Source: Kitasatospora phosalacinea (lineage in GTDB: Bacteria; Actinomycetota; Actinomycetes; Streptomycetales; Streptomycetaceae). From it: a stretch of DNA of 64,000 nucleotides. The translations under genes and the position numbers were made by a program. This document shows, in pieces, positions 43,738 through 52,585 of this stretch; the stretch's first letter is position 1; every line of letters begins with the position of its first letter. The stretch is taken from positions 186,001 to 250,000 of the forward strand of contig NZ_BSSA01000005.1 of the NCBI RefSeq assembly GCF_030268885.1. Reading direction: 5' to 3'. The notes below the pieces were generated by a model, which did no database searches, had not been told where the DNA came from, and was given only the letters and a program-made list of their open reading frames with translations.

Positions 43738-45690
43738 TCAGCCGGTGAAGCCGGCCGTGATGGAGGTGAACTGCCAGTCGGACTGGGCGATGCCGGAGCA
43801 GGTCTCCTGCAGGCCGCCGCCCGCGCAGCCGCGGTCGCGGTTGACCGACCAGAACGCCAGGCGGGCGATGTGGTTGGTGTTGGCCCAGTCGCGGATCGCG
43901 GTCCAGTTGGCGATCGTGGTGGTCTCGTTGTTGTCGCTGAGACCGTTCATGCCGGAGATGCCCAGGTGGGAGTAGGCGGTGGCGTCGTCCCAGCCGTAGA
44001 CCGACTTGAGCTTGTTCTTCAGGCCGTTGGCCGCGCTGACGGTGGCGGCGTACATGTCGGTCGACGCGTTGCCGAAGTCGAACGGCATGATGGTGAAGAC
44101 GTCGATGTCCGCGCCGAGCGCCTTGGACTGCTCGATCAGGCGGTTGCCGGGCGCGGTCGGGCCGCTGGTGGCGGTGCCGAAGGTGACGATCGTCCGGATG
44201 CCCGGGTTCTTCTGCTTGACGATCTTCAGCGCGTTCAGGATGCGGTCCTGGACGGTGTAGTTCTCGAACTCGTCGGTGTTCTCGATGTCGATGTCGATGG
44301 CCTTCAGGCCGTAGGCGTCGATCACCTTCTGGTAGGCACCGGCCAGCGCGGTCGCGTCGGCGCAGTTCGGGCCGAGCTTGTTGCCCGACCAGCCGCCGAA
44401 GGACGGGACGACGTCGCCGCCCGCGGCGCGCACCGCGTTGATGGTCTGCTGGTCGACGCCGTTCAGCAGCGGCCGCTGGCTGTCCCAGGTCGGGTTGCAG
44501 CCGTTCTGCGCCAGCACGAACGCCAGGGTGAACCACTTGATGCCGGTCGCGTTCATCACGGTGGTCGCGGCCGGCGGGTTGCCCCAGCCGTTGTACAGGT
44601 ACGGCGCGGCCTGCTTGAAGCCGCTCGGCGTGGTGGTCGGCGGCGTGGTCACCGCGAGGGAGTTGGACGCGGCGGAGGTGTTGCCCGCCGCGTCGCGGGC
44701 CTTGACGGTGAAGGTGTACGAGGTCGAGGCGGTCAGGCCGGTGACGGTCGCGCTGGTGCTGGTGACGGTGGTGGCCAGCGTCCCGTTGCGGTACACGTCG
44801 TAGCCGGTGACGGCGACGTTGTCGCTCGACGCGCCCCAGGACAGCGAGACCTGGGTGGCGGCCGTGGCGGTGGCGGTCAGCCCGCTCGGCGCGGTCGGCG
44901 CCTGCTGGTCGCCGCCCGCGGGCGTGGTCACCGCGAGGGAGTTGGACGCGGCGGAGGTGTTGCCCGCCGCGTCGTGCGCCTTGACGGTGAAGGTGTACGA
45001 GGTCGAGGCGGTCAGGCCGGTGACGGTCGCGCTGGTGCCGGTGACGGTGGTGACCAGCGTCCCGTTGCGGTACACGTCGTAGCCGGTGACGGCGACGTTG
45101 TCGCTCGACGCGCCCCAGGACAGCGAGACCTGGGTGGCGGCGGTCGCGGTGGCGGTCAGGCCGCTCGGCGCGGTCGGCGCCTGGGTGTCCGGCGTGCCGC
45201 CGCCGGGGCCGTCCAGGCTGACGTCGTCCGCGTAGTACGTGCCCTGACCGAACCAGCCGTTCAGGTACACCTCGGCGCTGGTCTGCGAGGCGCCGGTGGT
45301 GAAGCTGACCGTCAGCTGCTTCCAGTCGGACGCGGCGGGCGTCCAGGTCGAGGTGCCGCCGGTGACGCCGAGGTACACGTAGGTGCCGCGCACCCAACTC
45401 GACAGCGAGTACGTGGTGTTGGGCTGCACCGCGACGGTCTGGGTGCACTTGGCGTTGTCCGAGGCGCTGGCCGCACCGGCCAGCGCCTTGGTGCCGCCGT
45501 GGACGGGGGTCGAGACGACCGAGCCGAGGCCGCCGGAGCAGGTCCAGCCGCTCAGGGTGCCGGTCTCGAACCCGGGGTTGGTGAGGACGTTCGCGGCGCT
45601 CGCGCTGCTCGGAACGGCCGCGACGGCGGCCGTCGCCAGCAGCAGCGCGGCGGCGCCGACCGCGGTCGCGCGGCGGTTGGGGGCGTGCAC
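43738..45690 (-). CDS. Secreted GH18 chitinase with CBM and two identical-type FN3 domains
   Basis: A 650-residue exported enzyme. GTG 45690 (GGAGG 6 bases upstream) yields a signal peptide (RRATAVGAAALLLATAAVAAVP, cleaved near ASA). A CBM of the 4/9 type (NVLTNPGFETGTLSGWTCSG) covers about 32-165, two fibronectin type III domains about 172-260 and 265-353, then a GH18 catalytic barrel. The active site is D466-I-D468-I-E470-N, Glu470 being the acid. Chitinases of this kind cut chitin to chitobiose. The two FN3 modules come from a 279-base direct repeat. The promoter region contains a DasR-like site. Confidence 0.88.
   Translation of the reverse strand: MHAPNRRATAVGAAALLLATAAVAAVPSSASAANVLTNPGFETGTLSGWTCSGGLGSVVSTPVHGGTKALAGAASASDNAKCTQTVAVQPNTTYSLSSWVRGTYVYLGVTGGTSTWTPAASDWKQLTVSFTTGASQTSAEVYLNGWFGQGTYYADDVSLDGPGGGTPDTQAPTAPSGLTATATAATQVSLSWGASSDNVAVTGYDVYRNGTLVTTVTGTSATVTGLTASTSYTFTVKAHDAAGNTSAASNSLAVTTPAGGDQQAPTAPSGLTATATAATQVSLSWGASSDNVAVTGYDVYRNGTLATTVTSTSATVTGLTASTSYTFTVKARDAAGNTSAASNSLAVTTPPTTTPSGFKQAAPYLYNGWGNPPAATTVMNATGIKWFTLAFVLAQNGCNPTWDSQRPLLNGVDQQTINAVRAAGGDVVPSFGGWSGNKLGPNCADATALAGAYQKVIDAYGLKAIDIDIENTDEFENYTVQDRILNALKIVKQKNPGIRTIVTFGTATSGPTAPGNRLIEQSKALGADIDVFTIMPFDFGNASTDMYAATVSAANGLKNKLKSVYGWDDATAYSHLGISGMNGLSDNNETTTIANWTAIRDWANTNHIARLAFWSVNRDRGCAGGGLQETCSGIAQSDWQFTSITAGFTG
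44642..45183. repeat. Direct repeat coding for the two FN3 domains of the chitinase
   Basis: The stretches 44642-44904 and 44921-45183 are nearly identical over 263 bases, with a period of 279 (93 codons). Only scattered changes are seen (for example TCGCGGGCC against TCGTGCGCC). This indicates a recent in-frame duplication. Confidence 0.9.
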
Positions 45691-45744
45691 GGGTACCTCC
45701 AGTGGGGGATGGGGGCGGAGGTGCGTAGGGAGCGCGCACAACAA

Positions 45745-45772
45745 AATGGACTGGACCAATTGGTTATGTCAA
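45745..45772 (-). promoter_or_regulatory. Chitinase promoter with DasR-like (dre) site
   Basis: Reading the reverse strand, TTGACA (45772-45767) is a perfect -35 box, followed by ATTGGTCCAGTCCATT (45760-45745). The latter matches 12 of 16 positions of the DasR consensus ACTGGTCTAGACCACT and resembles the direct repeats of Streptomyces chitinase promoters. The site lies directly downstream of the -35, where a bound repressor would block transcription. Repression by DasR with relief by glucosamine phosphate is inferred. Confidence 0.72.
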
Positions 45773-46105
45773 GGCTAGGTCAAAGCGCGGACGGTGCCCT
45801 GACTCTCCGTCACGGTCCCGCGCACCCCCTCCCCGGGCGGCCGGAGCGCTGCTCCGTCCGGGTGTCTTGCGGCACGCCGGAGCCGGACCCCGGGCCCAGC
45901 TCGGGCACGATCGTTCAGCCCAGCTGTGGCACCCGTTAAGAATTCCTCGATGGACCGCACCCACCGTGACCAGGCAGATTTCACCCTGCCCGGTCGGTGA
46001 CCGCCGCACGCCGGGCCGCCCCACCGGCCCTGCCACCCCGCAGGGCCCGCCCCCGGACCCGCCGACCGGCAGGCCCGCCCGAACCCCGCGTCAGGAGCGC
46101 TCGCC
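45773..46105. other. Divergent intergenic region between chitinase and tdh
   Basis: About 330 bases. The part near 45900-45990 is less GC-rich (CCCGTTAAGAATTCCTCG at 45932-45949) and may hold the tdh promoter; the 3' part is C-rich leader. No riboswitch, further palindrome or coding sequence recognised. Confidence 0.4.
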
Positions 46106-47137
46106 GTGAAGGCACTCGTCAAGCTGAACGCCGAACCCGGACTCTGGATGACCGACGTCCCGGAACCGGAGATCGGCCCCGGCGACGTCCTGATCAAGGT
46201 CCTGCGCACCGGCATCTGCGGCACCGACCTGCACATCCGCACGTGGGACGGCTGGGCCCAGCAGACCGTCAAGACCCCGATGACCATCGGCCACGAGTTC
46301 GTCGGCGAGGTCGCCGCGGTCGGTGCCGCCGTCACCGACGTCGGCGTCGGCGACCTGGTCAGCGGCGAGGGCCACCTGGTCTGCGGCAAGTGCCGCAACT
46401 GCCTGGCCGGGCGCCGCCACCTGTGCCGCAACACCATCGGCCTGGGCGTCAACCGCGACGGCGCCTTCGCCGAGTACGTCGCGCTGCCCGCCTCCAACGT
46501 CTGGGTGCACCGGGTCCCCGTCGACCTCGACGTCGCCGCGATCTTCGACCCGTTCGGCAACGCCGTGCACACCGCGCTGTCCTTCCCGCTGGTCGGCGAG
46601 GACGTCCTGGTCACCGGCGCCGGACCGATCGGCATCATGGCCGCCGCCGTCGCCAAGCACGCCGGCGCCCGCAACGTCATGATCACCGACGTCTCCCCGT
46701 ACCGCCTCGACCTCGCCCGCGAGCTCGGCGTCACCCTCGCCCTCGACGTCTCGCAGCACACCATCGCCGACGGCCAGCACCAGCTCGGCCTGCGCGAGGG
46801 CTTCGACGTCGGCCTGGAGATGTCCGGCCGCCCCGAGGCCATGCAGTCGATGATCGCCAACATGACGCACGGCGGGAAGATCGCGATGCTCGGCCTGCCC
46901 GCCGAGGACTTCCCGGTCGACTGGGCCCACGTGGTCACCTCGATGCTCACCATCAAGGGCATCTACGGCCGCGAGATGTTCGAGACCTGGTACGCGATGT
47001 CCGTGCTGCTGGAGGGCGGACTCGACCTCACCCCGGTGATCACCGGCCGGCACGCCGCCCGGGACTTCGAGGCCGCCTTCGACGAGGCCGCCGGGGGCAA
47101 CTGCGGCAAGGTCATCCTCGACTGGACGACGCTGTAG
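46106..47137 (+). CDS. tdh: L-threonine 3-dehydrogenase
   Basis: A 343-residue zinc alcohol dehydrogenase-family enzyme. GICGTDLHI and GHEFVGEV give the catalytic zinc ligands, [15 protein letters not shown] the structural zinc, [12 protein letters not shown] the Tdh-specific strand and [12 protein letters not shown] the NAD site. It oxidises threonine to 2-amino-3-ketobutyrate, which the next gene product (Kbl) cleaves with CoA. GTG 46106 matches the standard N-terminus MKAL. The gap to kbl is 48 bases. Confidence 0.95.
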   Translation: MKALVKLNAEPGLWMTDVPEPEIGPGDVLIKVLRTGICGTDLHIRTWDGWAQQTVKTPMTIGHEFVGEVAAVGAAVTDVGVGDLVSGEGHLVCGKCRNCLAGRRHLCRNTIGLGVNRDGAFAEYVALPASNVWVHRVPVDLDVAAIFDPFGNAVHTALSFPLVGEDVLVTGAGPIGIMAAAVAKHAGARNVMITDVSPYRLDLARELGVTLALDVSQHTIADGQHQLGLREGFDVGLEMSGRPEAMQSMIANMTHGGKIAMLGLPAEDFPVDWAHVVTSMLTIKGIYGREMFETWYAMSVLLEGGLDLTPVITGRHAARDFEAAFDEAAGGNCGKVILDWTTL

Positions 47138-47185
47138 GCGCACCCACCGCACACCCGCCGACCACTCGTTAGGAGCGACACCCCC

Positions 47186-48376
47186 GTGTTCGAGAACGTC
47201 CGCGACGACCTCGCCGCCACCCTCGCCGAGATCCGCGAAGCCGGCCTGTTCAAGCCGGAACGCGTCATCGGCACCCCGCAGTCCGCCGAGATCACCGTCA
47301 CCTCCGGCAACGGCGGCCAGGTGCTCAACTTCTGCGCCAACAACTACCTCGGCCTCGCCGACCACCCCGCCGTGGTCGCCGCCGCCAAGGACGCCCTGGA
47401 CCGCTGGGGCTACGGCATGGCGTCGGTCCGCTTCATCTGCGGCACCCAGGACGTCCACAAGGAGCTGGAGCGGCGCCTGTCCGAGTTCCTCGGCCAGGAG
47501 GACACCATCCTGTACTCCTCCTGCTTCGACGCCAACGGCGGCGTCTTCGAGACCCTCCTCGACGAGCGCGACGCCGTCATCTCCGACGCCCTCAACCACG
47601 CCTCCATCATCGACGGCATCCGCCTCTCCAAGGCCCGCCGCCACCGCTACGCCAACCGCGACCTCGCCGACCTGGAGAAGCAGCTCCAGGACACCCAGGA
47701 CGCCCGCCGCCGCCTGATCGTCACCGACGGCGTGTTCTCCATGGACGGCTACATCGCCCCGCTGCGCGAGATCTGCGACCTCGCCGACCGCTACGACGCC
47801 ATGGTCATGGTCGACGACTCGCACGCCGTCGGCTTCGTCGGCCCCACCGGCCGCGGCACCCCCGAACTGCACGGCGTCACGGACCGCGTCGACATCATCA
47901 CCGGCACCCTCGGCAAGGCCCTCGGCGGCGCCTCCGGCGGCTACGTCGCCGCCCGCCGCGAGATCGTCGCGCTGCTGCGCCAGCGCTCCCGCCCCTACCT
48001 GTTCTCCAACTCGCTCGCCCCGGTGATCGCCGCCGCCTCGCTCACCGTGCTCGACCTGCTGGAGACCAGCGACGACCTGCGCGACCGGCTGCGCGCCAAC
48101 ACCGAGCTGTTCCGGACGCGGATGACCGAGGCCGGGTTCGAGATCCTGCCCGGCGAGCACGCCATCGCCCCCGTCATGGTCGGCGACGCCGCCAAGGCCG
48201 GGCGCCTGGCCGAACTGCTGCTGGAGCGCGGCGTCTACGTGATCGGCTTCTCCTACCCGGTGGTGCCGCACGGCGCCGCCCGGATCCGGGTCCAGCTCTC
48301 CGCCGCGCACAGCACCGAGGACGTCGAACGCGCCGTCGCCGCCTTCGTCGACGCCCGCGCCGCCCTGGACGCCTGA
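47186..48376 (+). CDS. kbl: 2-amino-3-ketobutyrate CoA ligase (glycine C-acetyltransferase)
   Basis: A 396-residue alpha-oxoamine synthase. Signatures are [55 protein letters not shown] and [14 protein letters not shown] with the PLP lysine. Kbl converts 2-amino-3-ketobutyrate plus CoA to glycine and acetyl-CoA, the second half of threonine degradation begun by Tdh. GTG 47186 has TTAGGAG upstream. Operon with tdh. The LysR-type gene that follows may control the pair. Confidence 0.95.
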   Translation: MFENVRDDLAATLAEIREAGLFKPERVIGTPQSAEITVTSGNGGQVLNFCANNYLGLADHPAVVAAAKDALDRWGYGMASVRFICGTQDVHKELERRLSEFLGQEDTILYSSCFDANGGVFETLLDERDAVISDALNHASIIDGIRLSKARRHRYANRDLADLEKQLQDTQDARRRLIVTDGVFSMDGYIAPLREICDLADRYDAMVMVDDSHAVGFVGPTGRGTPELHGVTDRVDIITGTLGKALGGASGGYVAARREIVALLRQRSRPYLFSNSLAPVIAAASLTVLDLLETSDDLRDRLRANTELFRTRMTEAGFEILPGEHAIAPVMVGDAAKAGRLAELLLERGVYVIGFSYPVVPHGAARIRVQLSAAHSTEDVERAVAAFVDARAALDA

Positions 48377-48660
48377 CGCCCGGCCCACCCGACCAGGTGC
48401 GGGCACCCTCAACCGCGCCATCCCCGCGAGCCGCCCCGACCCCCCTGCACGGGCGGCCCGCCCGGCGCGGGGAGCCACCCCCGGCTCCCCGCGCCGTCCC
48501 TCGTCCCCGCAGAGCGGTCCGCGAGCGCCCCGTCGCCCGCCACCCGCGCCGCCCGGCCCCACCGTCCCGGCCCCACCGGCCCGGATGCCTCGACCCGACC
48601 GACCCGGCCCCGGCCACCCGGCGTCCCGACCGGCCCCGCCGCGCTGGCAGAATTGACCCC
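48377..48660. other. 284-base C-rich gap before the LysR gene
   Basis: Very C-rich sequence with repeats of CCCGGC/CCCCACC type (especially 48545-48640) and no clear gene. A -10-like sequence such as CAGAAT (48648-48653) lies a few bases before the GTG, so the downstream mRNA may be nearly leaderless. Confidence 0.35.
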
Positions 48661-49581
48661 GTGATCGACGCACGACGGCTGCGGACCCTCCGGGCCGTGG
48701 CCGACCACCGGACGGTGACCGCCGCGGCGGCCGCGCTCTACCTCACCCCCTCCGCGGTCTCCCAGCAGCTCGCCGCCCTCGAACAGGAGACCGGCCACAC
48801 CCTGCTGGTCCGCGACGGCCGCGGCGTCCGCCTCACCGCCGCCGGGGAGATCCTGCTCACCCACGCCGACGCCGTCCTCGCCCAGCTCGAACGGGCCGAG
48901 GCCGACCTCGCCGCCTACGCCTCCGGCGCGGCCGGGGAGGTCACCGTCGCCTCCTTCGCCACCGGCATCGCCCTCGTCCTGGCCCCCGCCGTCGCCGCCC
49001 TCGCCGAGGCCGCCCCCGACCTGCGGGTCCGCGTCCTGGACGCGGAGGGCGACGCCAGCCTGCCGATGCTCCTCGACGGCCGCGCCGACATCGCCGTCGC
49101 CGTCGAGTACCGCGGCGCCCCGCGCCCCGACGACCGCCGCCTCACCCGCCTGCCGCTGTACGCCGAGCCCTTCGACGCCGTCCTCCCGCTGCACCACCCG
49201 CTGGCGGACCGCCCCGGCCCGGTCGCCGTCGCCGACCTCGCCGCCGAACCCTGGATCGGCCCCTACCCCGGCAACCCCTGCCACGACGTCGTCCTGCTCG
49301 CCTGCGAGCACGCGGGCTTCCAGCCGCGCCTCGTCCACTCCTCCGACGACTTCCGCGCCGTCACCGCCCTGGCCTCCGCCGGAGCGGGCGTCGCCCTCGT
49401 GCCGCGCTCCGCGCTCCGCGACACCGAGCGCACCGCCGTCGCCGTCCGCCCCGTCGACAGCCCCCTCGCCACCCGCCGGGTCTTCGCCGCCACCCGCGCG
49501 GGCGCCGAACTCCACCCGCTGATCAGCCCCGTGCTGGCCACCCTCGCCCGCACGGCGGCCCACCTCGACCACCCGGCCTGA
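48661..49581 (+). CDS. LysR-family transcriptional regulator
   Basis: A 306-residue LysR-type protein: HTH at about 3-60 (RRLRTLRAVADHRTVTAAAA, TPSAVSQQLAALEQETGHTL) and a type 2 periplasmic-binding effector domain (VTVASFATGIALVLAP onward). GTG 48661 fits the family N-terminus (VIDARRLRTL). There is no ribosome binding site directly upstream, and a -10-like CAGAAT lies 8-13 bases before it, so it may be translated leaderless. It is downstream of tdh-kbl on the same strand and may regulate threonine breakdown, though control of an unlinked gene is equally possible. Confidence 0.88.
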   Translation: MIDARRLRTLRAVADHRTVTAAAAALYLTPSAVSQQLAALEQETGHTLLVRDGRGVRLTAAGEILLTHADAVLAQLERAEADLAAYASGAAGEVTVASFATGIALVLAPAVAALAEAAPDLRVRVLDAEGDASLPMLLDGRADIAVAVEYRGAPRPDDRRLTRLPLYAEPFDAVLPLHHPLADRPGPVAVADLAAEPWIGPYPGNPCHDVVLLACEHAGFQPRLVHSSDDFRAVTALASAGAGVALVPRSALRDTERTAVAVRPVDSPLATRRVFAATRAGAELHPLISPVLATLARTAAHLDHPA

Positions 49582-49610
49582 GCGCCGAGCGTCGGCCGCC
49601 GACCGCGCCC

Positions 49611-49952
49611 TCAGCGGACCTTCGCGGCCGCTCCGGGCCGGGGCGCGCCGTCCACCGCCGTGCAGATGCCGAACACCCGGTCGTGGCCCGTCCAGCCGTT
49701 GACGCGGCCCCGGTTGTTGCTGATCTGCACCCGCCGCCGGGCCGGGTCCAGCGCCGAGACCAGGTGCAGGTGAACCGTGCCGGAGACCCGGGCCAGCACG
49801 ATGTCGCCCACGGCCAGCCGCTCCGGGTCGACCGGCACGACCGAGACCAGCTGGCGGCTGTGGATCAGCGGCACCATCGAGGAGCCCGTCGGGCGGAACT
49901 CCACCGCGGCCCCGGCGGCCACCCGGGCCGCCACTGCATCGAGCATTCCCAT
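49611..49952 (-). CDS. Small S24/S26-like peptidase domain protein
   Basis: A 113-residue protein with the signal-peptidase/LexA beta fold: FRPTGSSMVPLIHSRQLVSVVP carries the nucleophile Ser in GSSM-x-P (about 24-27), and VGDIVLARVSGTVHLHLVSAL covers the conserved GD-(I/V)-V strand and the position of the second catalytic residue. The usual Lys is absent (the only Lys is at the extreme C-terminus) and HLH occupies that place, as in the Ser-His type of archaeal/ER signal peptidases. No transmembrane helix, so it is not an ordinary leader peptidase. It may process a small partner or be inactive. Start ATG 49952; the ribosome binding site is weak. Confidence 0.6.
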   Translation of the reverse strand: MGMLDAVAARVAAGAAVEFRPTGSSMVPLIHSRQLVSVVPVDPERLAVGDIVLARVSGTVHLHLVSALDPARRRVQISNNRGRVNGWTGHDRVFGICTAVDGAPRPGAAAKVR

Positions 49953-50050
49953 CGCGCGATCGTGGCAGGACCGCGCCGCCCGGCTCCACGGGTTTTCCGG
50001 CCGTCCGTGCTGACGGCGCCTCAAGGAGCCCACCGCGCCGGGTAATTCGG

Positions 50051-50080
50051 TCGACCGCAGCTGACCCCACCTGCTAGGTT
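50051..50080 (+). promoter_or_regulatory. Candidate promoter of the toxin-antitoxin pair
   Basis: TCGACC (50051-50056) and TAGGTT (50075-50080) are 18 bases apart and match the streptomycete vegetative pattern reasonably. The antitoxin GTG is 39 bases after the -10. Confidence 0.4.
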
Positions 50081-50118
50081 CCGCCCACGAACCGAAACGG
50101 CCGGGAGGGGGCGCCGGA

Positions 50119-50259
50119 GTGGAGCAGGAGCAGGCGCGGGAAGAGGAGCGGCAGGCCGCCGACCGCCCGGTCGGGCAGCGGGCCCGGCGGCGGGCCGTGC
50201 TGGTCGCGCGGATCAGGGCGGCGAACGCGGAGACGCTGGAGAGGCTGGCCGAGCTGTGA
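50119..50259 (+). CDS. Small antitoxin-like protein overlapping the Doc toxin gene
   Basis: A 46-residue protein beginning VEQEQAREEERQAADRP and ending RAANAETLERLAEL. GTG 50119 follows GGGAGGGGGCGCCGGA. It is very charged (Glu-rich first half, Arg-rich middle) and helical, the usual nature of the toxin-binding tail of an antitoxin, but lacks a clear DNA-binding domain. Its TGA (50257-50259) overlaps the GTG of the toxin gene (GTGA), enforcing coupled synthesis. Small size makes family assignment uncertain; location and coupling are the main evidence. Confidence 0.72.
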   Translation: MEQEQAREEERQAADRPVGQRARRRAVLVARIRAANAETLERLAEL

Positions 50260-50711
50260 GCGGGCGCGTCGACGAGCAGCCGGAGCACCGGAACGGCCCG
50301 GACCACCCGGACTACCTGGACGAGGAGGACGTCGCCTACCTGCTGGGCGAGGTCGCGGTGGTGCGCGACCGCGCGCTGCTGCGCTCCGCGCTCGGCCGGC
50401 CACGGGCCTCGGCGTTCGGGGCGGACGCCTACCCGGGCGTGTGGGCCAAGGCGGTCGCGCTCGGCGAGTCCGTCATGCGCAACCACCCCATGACGGACCG
50501 CAACAAGCGCACCGGCTTCGAGTCGATGCTGCTGTTCCTCGACTACAACGGGCAGCCGTACGTCGACCCGCACCCGGACGACGCGGTGGCCTTCGTGCTG
50601 CGCCTGGCCCAGGGCGGCTACGCGGGCCGGTTCGAGGAGGCGGTGGCCGACTTCCGCCGGATCCTCGGCGCCTCCGGGCCCGGGGGCCGGGCCCGCGTTA
50701 CGCGCCGGTAA
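50256..50711 (+). CDS. Doc-type Fic/DOC-domain toxin
   Basis: A 151-residue Fic/DOC protein. The motif H77-P-M-T-D-R-N83-K84-R85 corresponds to the Doc form H-x-F-x-D-x-N-K-R, with the catalytic His and the Asn-Lys-Arg anion hole. Doc of phage P1 phosphorylates elongation factor Tu and stops translation; AMP-transfer is typical of longer Fic proteins. GTG 50256 overlaps the antitoxin stop. The C-terminus (GASGPGGRARVTRR) is divergent. The pair lies alone between an S26-like gene and the urease operon with no mobile element, so it is probably a chromosomal module. Confidence 0.85.
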   Translation: MSGRVDEQPEHRNGPDHPDYLDEEDVAYLLGEVAVVRDRALLRSALGRPRASAFGADAYPGVWAKAVALGESVMRNHPMTDRNKRTGFESMLLFLDYNGQPYVDPHPDDAVAFVLRLAQGGYAGRFEEAVADFRRILGASGPGGRARVTRR

Positions 50712-50981
50712 AACTTGGCAAAGGATTGCCCTCCGGGCGGCGGCCCCGAGCTCGTGGTTCAACAGATTGTTGCAGCTCAACGGGCCAGTGGTCGCCGTCC
50801 GTTGCGCTAGGGTGACGTTCCGTTGCTGATGGAATTCGTCGATCACCGGAGTACGGTTCCGGAGCAATCGCCGGAGCCGACTCCCCGTTGGGCCGCACCG
50901 CACACCGGTGCGCTGCCCGGGGCACGTCGCGCCCGCCGCCCGGCGTTTCGACCGGATGCCCGGAAAGGACGAGTGGCTCCC
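50712..50981 (+). promoter_or_regulatory. Urease operon upstream region with inverted repeat
   Basis: CAACA-GAT-TGTTG at 50760-50772 is a perfect 5-base inverted repeat in the least GC-rich part of the gap, and TAGGGT at 50808-50813 is a good -10 candidate, with no clear -35 in front, which suits an activated promoter. The rest (to 50981) would be a leader of about 160 bases with three CCGGAG copies. No GlnR-type box was convincing. Confidence 0.45.
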
Positions 50982-51287
50982 GTGAACCTCTCCCCGCGCG
51001 AGATCGACAAGCTGTACGTCTACGTCGTCGCCGACCTGGCCCGCAGACGCCGCGACCGCGGCGTCAAGCTCAACTACAGCGAGGCCTGCGCGCTGATCAG
51101 CGAGGCGATCATGGAGGCCGCCCGGGACGGCCGCACCGTCGCCGAGTGCACCGAGATCGGCAAGCAGGCGGTCCGCGGCGAGGAGGTCATGCCGGGCGTG
51201 CGGGAGATGCTCCCGCTGCTCCAGGTCGAGGCCGCCTTCCTGGACGGGACGAAGCTCGTCTCCTGCCACGACCCGGTCGGCGCCTGA
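50982..51287 (+). CDS. ureA: Urease subunit gamma
   Basis: A 101-residue small urease subunit: [54 protein letters not shown] and [23 protein letters not shown] are the family blocks. It packs with UreB and UreC to form the nickel enzyme that hydrolyses urea to ammonia and carbamate. GTG 50982 gives the standard length; the frame is open back to 50823 but the added part is not conserved. First gene of the operon; a CbiX-like gene, not ureB, comes next with 3 bases between. Confidence 0.95.
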   Translation: MNLSPREIDKLYVYVVADLARRRRDRGVKLNYSEACALISEAIMEAARDGRTVAECTEIGKQAVRGEEVMPGVREMLPLLQVEAAFLDGTKLVSCHDPVGA

Positions 51288-51290
51288 ACC

Positions 51291-52145
51291 GTGACGCACC
51301 ACCAGGACGCCCTCGTGGTACTGGCCGCGGGCCACGAGAGCGACGGCGGACGGGACTTCGCACCCCTGTTCGCCGCAGACCGGCCCGCCGCAGACCGGCC
51401 CGCCGCCAAACGGCCCGCCGCCCCGACCGCGGGTGCCGCGGTGCACGCCGTCGCCCCGGCGGGGCGGCCGCTCGCCGAGGCCGTCCGCTCGGCCCTGGCC
51501 GCGGCCGACGGGCGCCCGGTGTGCGTGGTGCCGATGACCCTGGGCCGGGACCGGCGGCTGGTCGCCGACACCGCCCGGACGCTGCGCTGGCTCGCCACCG
51601 GGGAGGGCCGCGGACGGCTCGCGCTGACCGCGCCGTTCGGCGCCGCCGAACACCTGACCGGCTGGCTGCGCGCCGCCGCCGGGGCCGCCCCGGACGTCCC
51701 GGACGGTGCGGTCCTGGTCACCGCCCCCGCGGCCGACCCGTTCGAGGACGCCGAACTGTTCCGGATCGCCCGGCTGGCCCGGCAGTTCGGCCGCCACCGC
51801 TGGGTGGAGGTCGCGCTCGACGGCGGCGACCCGGGCCCGGCCGAGGGTGCGGCCCGCTGCCGCCTGCTCGGCGCACGCACGGTCACGGCCGTCCCGGCCT
51901 CGTTCGGGCCCGCGCTGCGCACCCCCGTGCCCGGCGTCCGCGACGGCGGCCCGCTGCTGCGCCCGTCCGCCGTCGCCGGGGTGGTCGCGGCCCGGACGGC
52001 GGCGGCCCTGCACCTGCTCGGCCACGGCGAGGACGGCATCGCCGCGGGCCTGGACGCCGAGCACGGCCACGGCCACGCGCACAGCCACCCGCACGGCCCG
52101 ACGCACGTCCACGCGCACCCGCACCAGCACGCGCACGCGCACTGA
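51291..52145 (+). CDS. CbiX/SirB-like chelatase-fold protein with poly-His tail, inside the urease operon
   Basis: A 284-residue protein. The first ~110 residues start [18 protein letters not shown], like the GHGS-type motif of CbiX/SirB chelatases with His15 at the metal position. The second motif, usually with another His, reads [15 protein letters not shown] here and has Arg instead. A second half-domain (about 125-240) shows [18 protein letters not shown] and [11 protein letters not shown]. The last 28 residues contain 13 His ([15 protein letters not shown] and on), a nickel-binding tail like that of UreE or HypB. It lies between ureA and ureB, 3 bases after ureA. Since ureE is missing from this operon, a nickel-storage or -delivery role for urease is the best inference; cobalt chelation for tetrapyrroles is the alternative. 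Confidence 0.8.
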   Translation: MTHHQDALVVLAAGHESDGGRDFAPLFAADRPAADRPAAKRPAAPTAGAAVHAVAPAGRPLAEAVRSALAAADGRPVCVVPMTLGRDRRLVADTARTLRWLATGEGRGRLALTAPFGAAEHLTGWLRAAAGAAPDVPDGAVLVTAPAADPFEDAELFRIARLARQFGRHRWVEVALDGGDPGPAEGAARCRLLGARTVTAVPASFGPALRTPVPGVRDGGPLLRPSAVAGVVAARTAAALHLLGHGEDGIAAGLDAEHGHGHAHSHPHGPTHVHAHPHQHAHAH

Positions 52146-52177
52146 CCCCCCGCACCCGGCAGAGAGGAAGGGCCGCC

Positions 52178-52585
52178 ATGTCCGCTGGCGCCGCGTACCT
52201 GTACGGCGACGACCCGGTGGAGATCAACGCCGGCCGCGCCAGAGTCACCGTCACGGTCAGCAACACGGGCGACCGGGCGATCCAGGTCGGCTCGCACTAC
52301 CACTTCTTCGAGGCCAACCGGGCCCTCGACTTCGACCGCGCCGCGGCCTTCGGCACCCACCTGGACATCCCGTCCGGCACCGCCGTCCGGTTCGAGCCGG
52401 GCGACACCAGGGAGGTCGTGCTGACCGAGTTCGGCGGCCACCGCCGCCTGGTCGGCTTCGCGAACCTGACGGACGGCGGCGTCACCGCCCCCGCCACCCG
52501 CGAGCGGGCGCTGCGGCGCGCCGCCGGGCTGGGCTTCCACGGCTCCACCACCCCCGACCCCAGGCACCAGGAAGGCGAGCGCTGA
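52178..52585 (+). CDS. ureB: Urease subunit beta
   Basis: A 135-residue urease beta subunit: [55 protein letters not shown] and VGFANLTDG are typical. ATG 52178 has AGAGGAAGG upstream. The TGA overlaps ureC's ATG by one base (TGATG). It is separated from ureA by the CbiX-like gene, which breaks the usual adjacent order. Confidence 0.95.
   Translation: MSAGAAYLYGDDPVEINAGRARVTVTVSNTGDRAIQVGSHYHFFEANRALDFDRAAAFGTHLDIPSGTAVRFEPGDTREVVLTEFGGHRRLVGFANLTDGGVTAPATRERALRRAAGLGFHGSTTPDPRHQEGER

Noticed and set aside
50823..50981. N-terminal extension of ureA by 53 codons
   Set aside because: Urease gamma subunits have about 100 residues and the extra part is non-conserved; GTG 50982 gives the normal N-terminus.
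50712..50981. GlnR box or nickel riboswitch for urease
   Set aside because: No gTnAC/GAAAC pairs with correct spacing and no recognisable riboswitch core; only a short inverted repeat could be supported.
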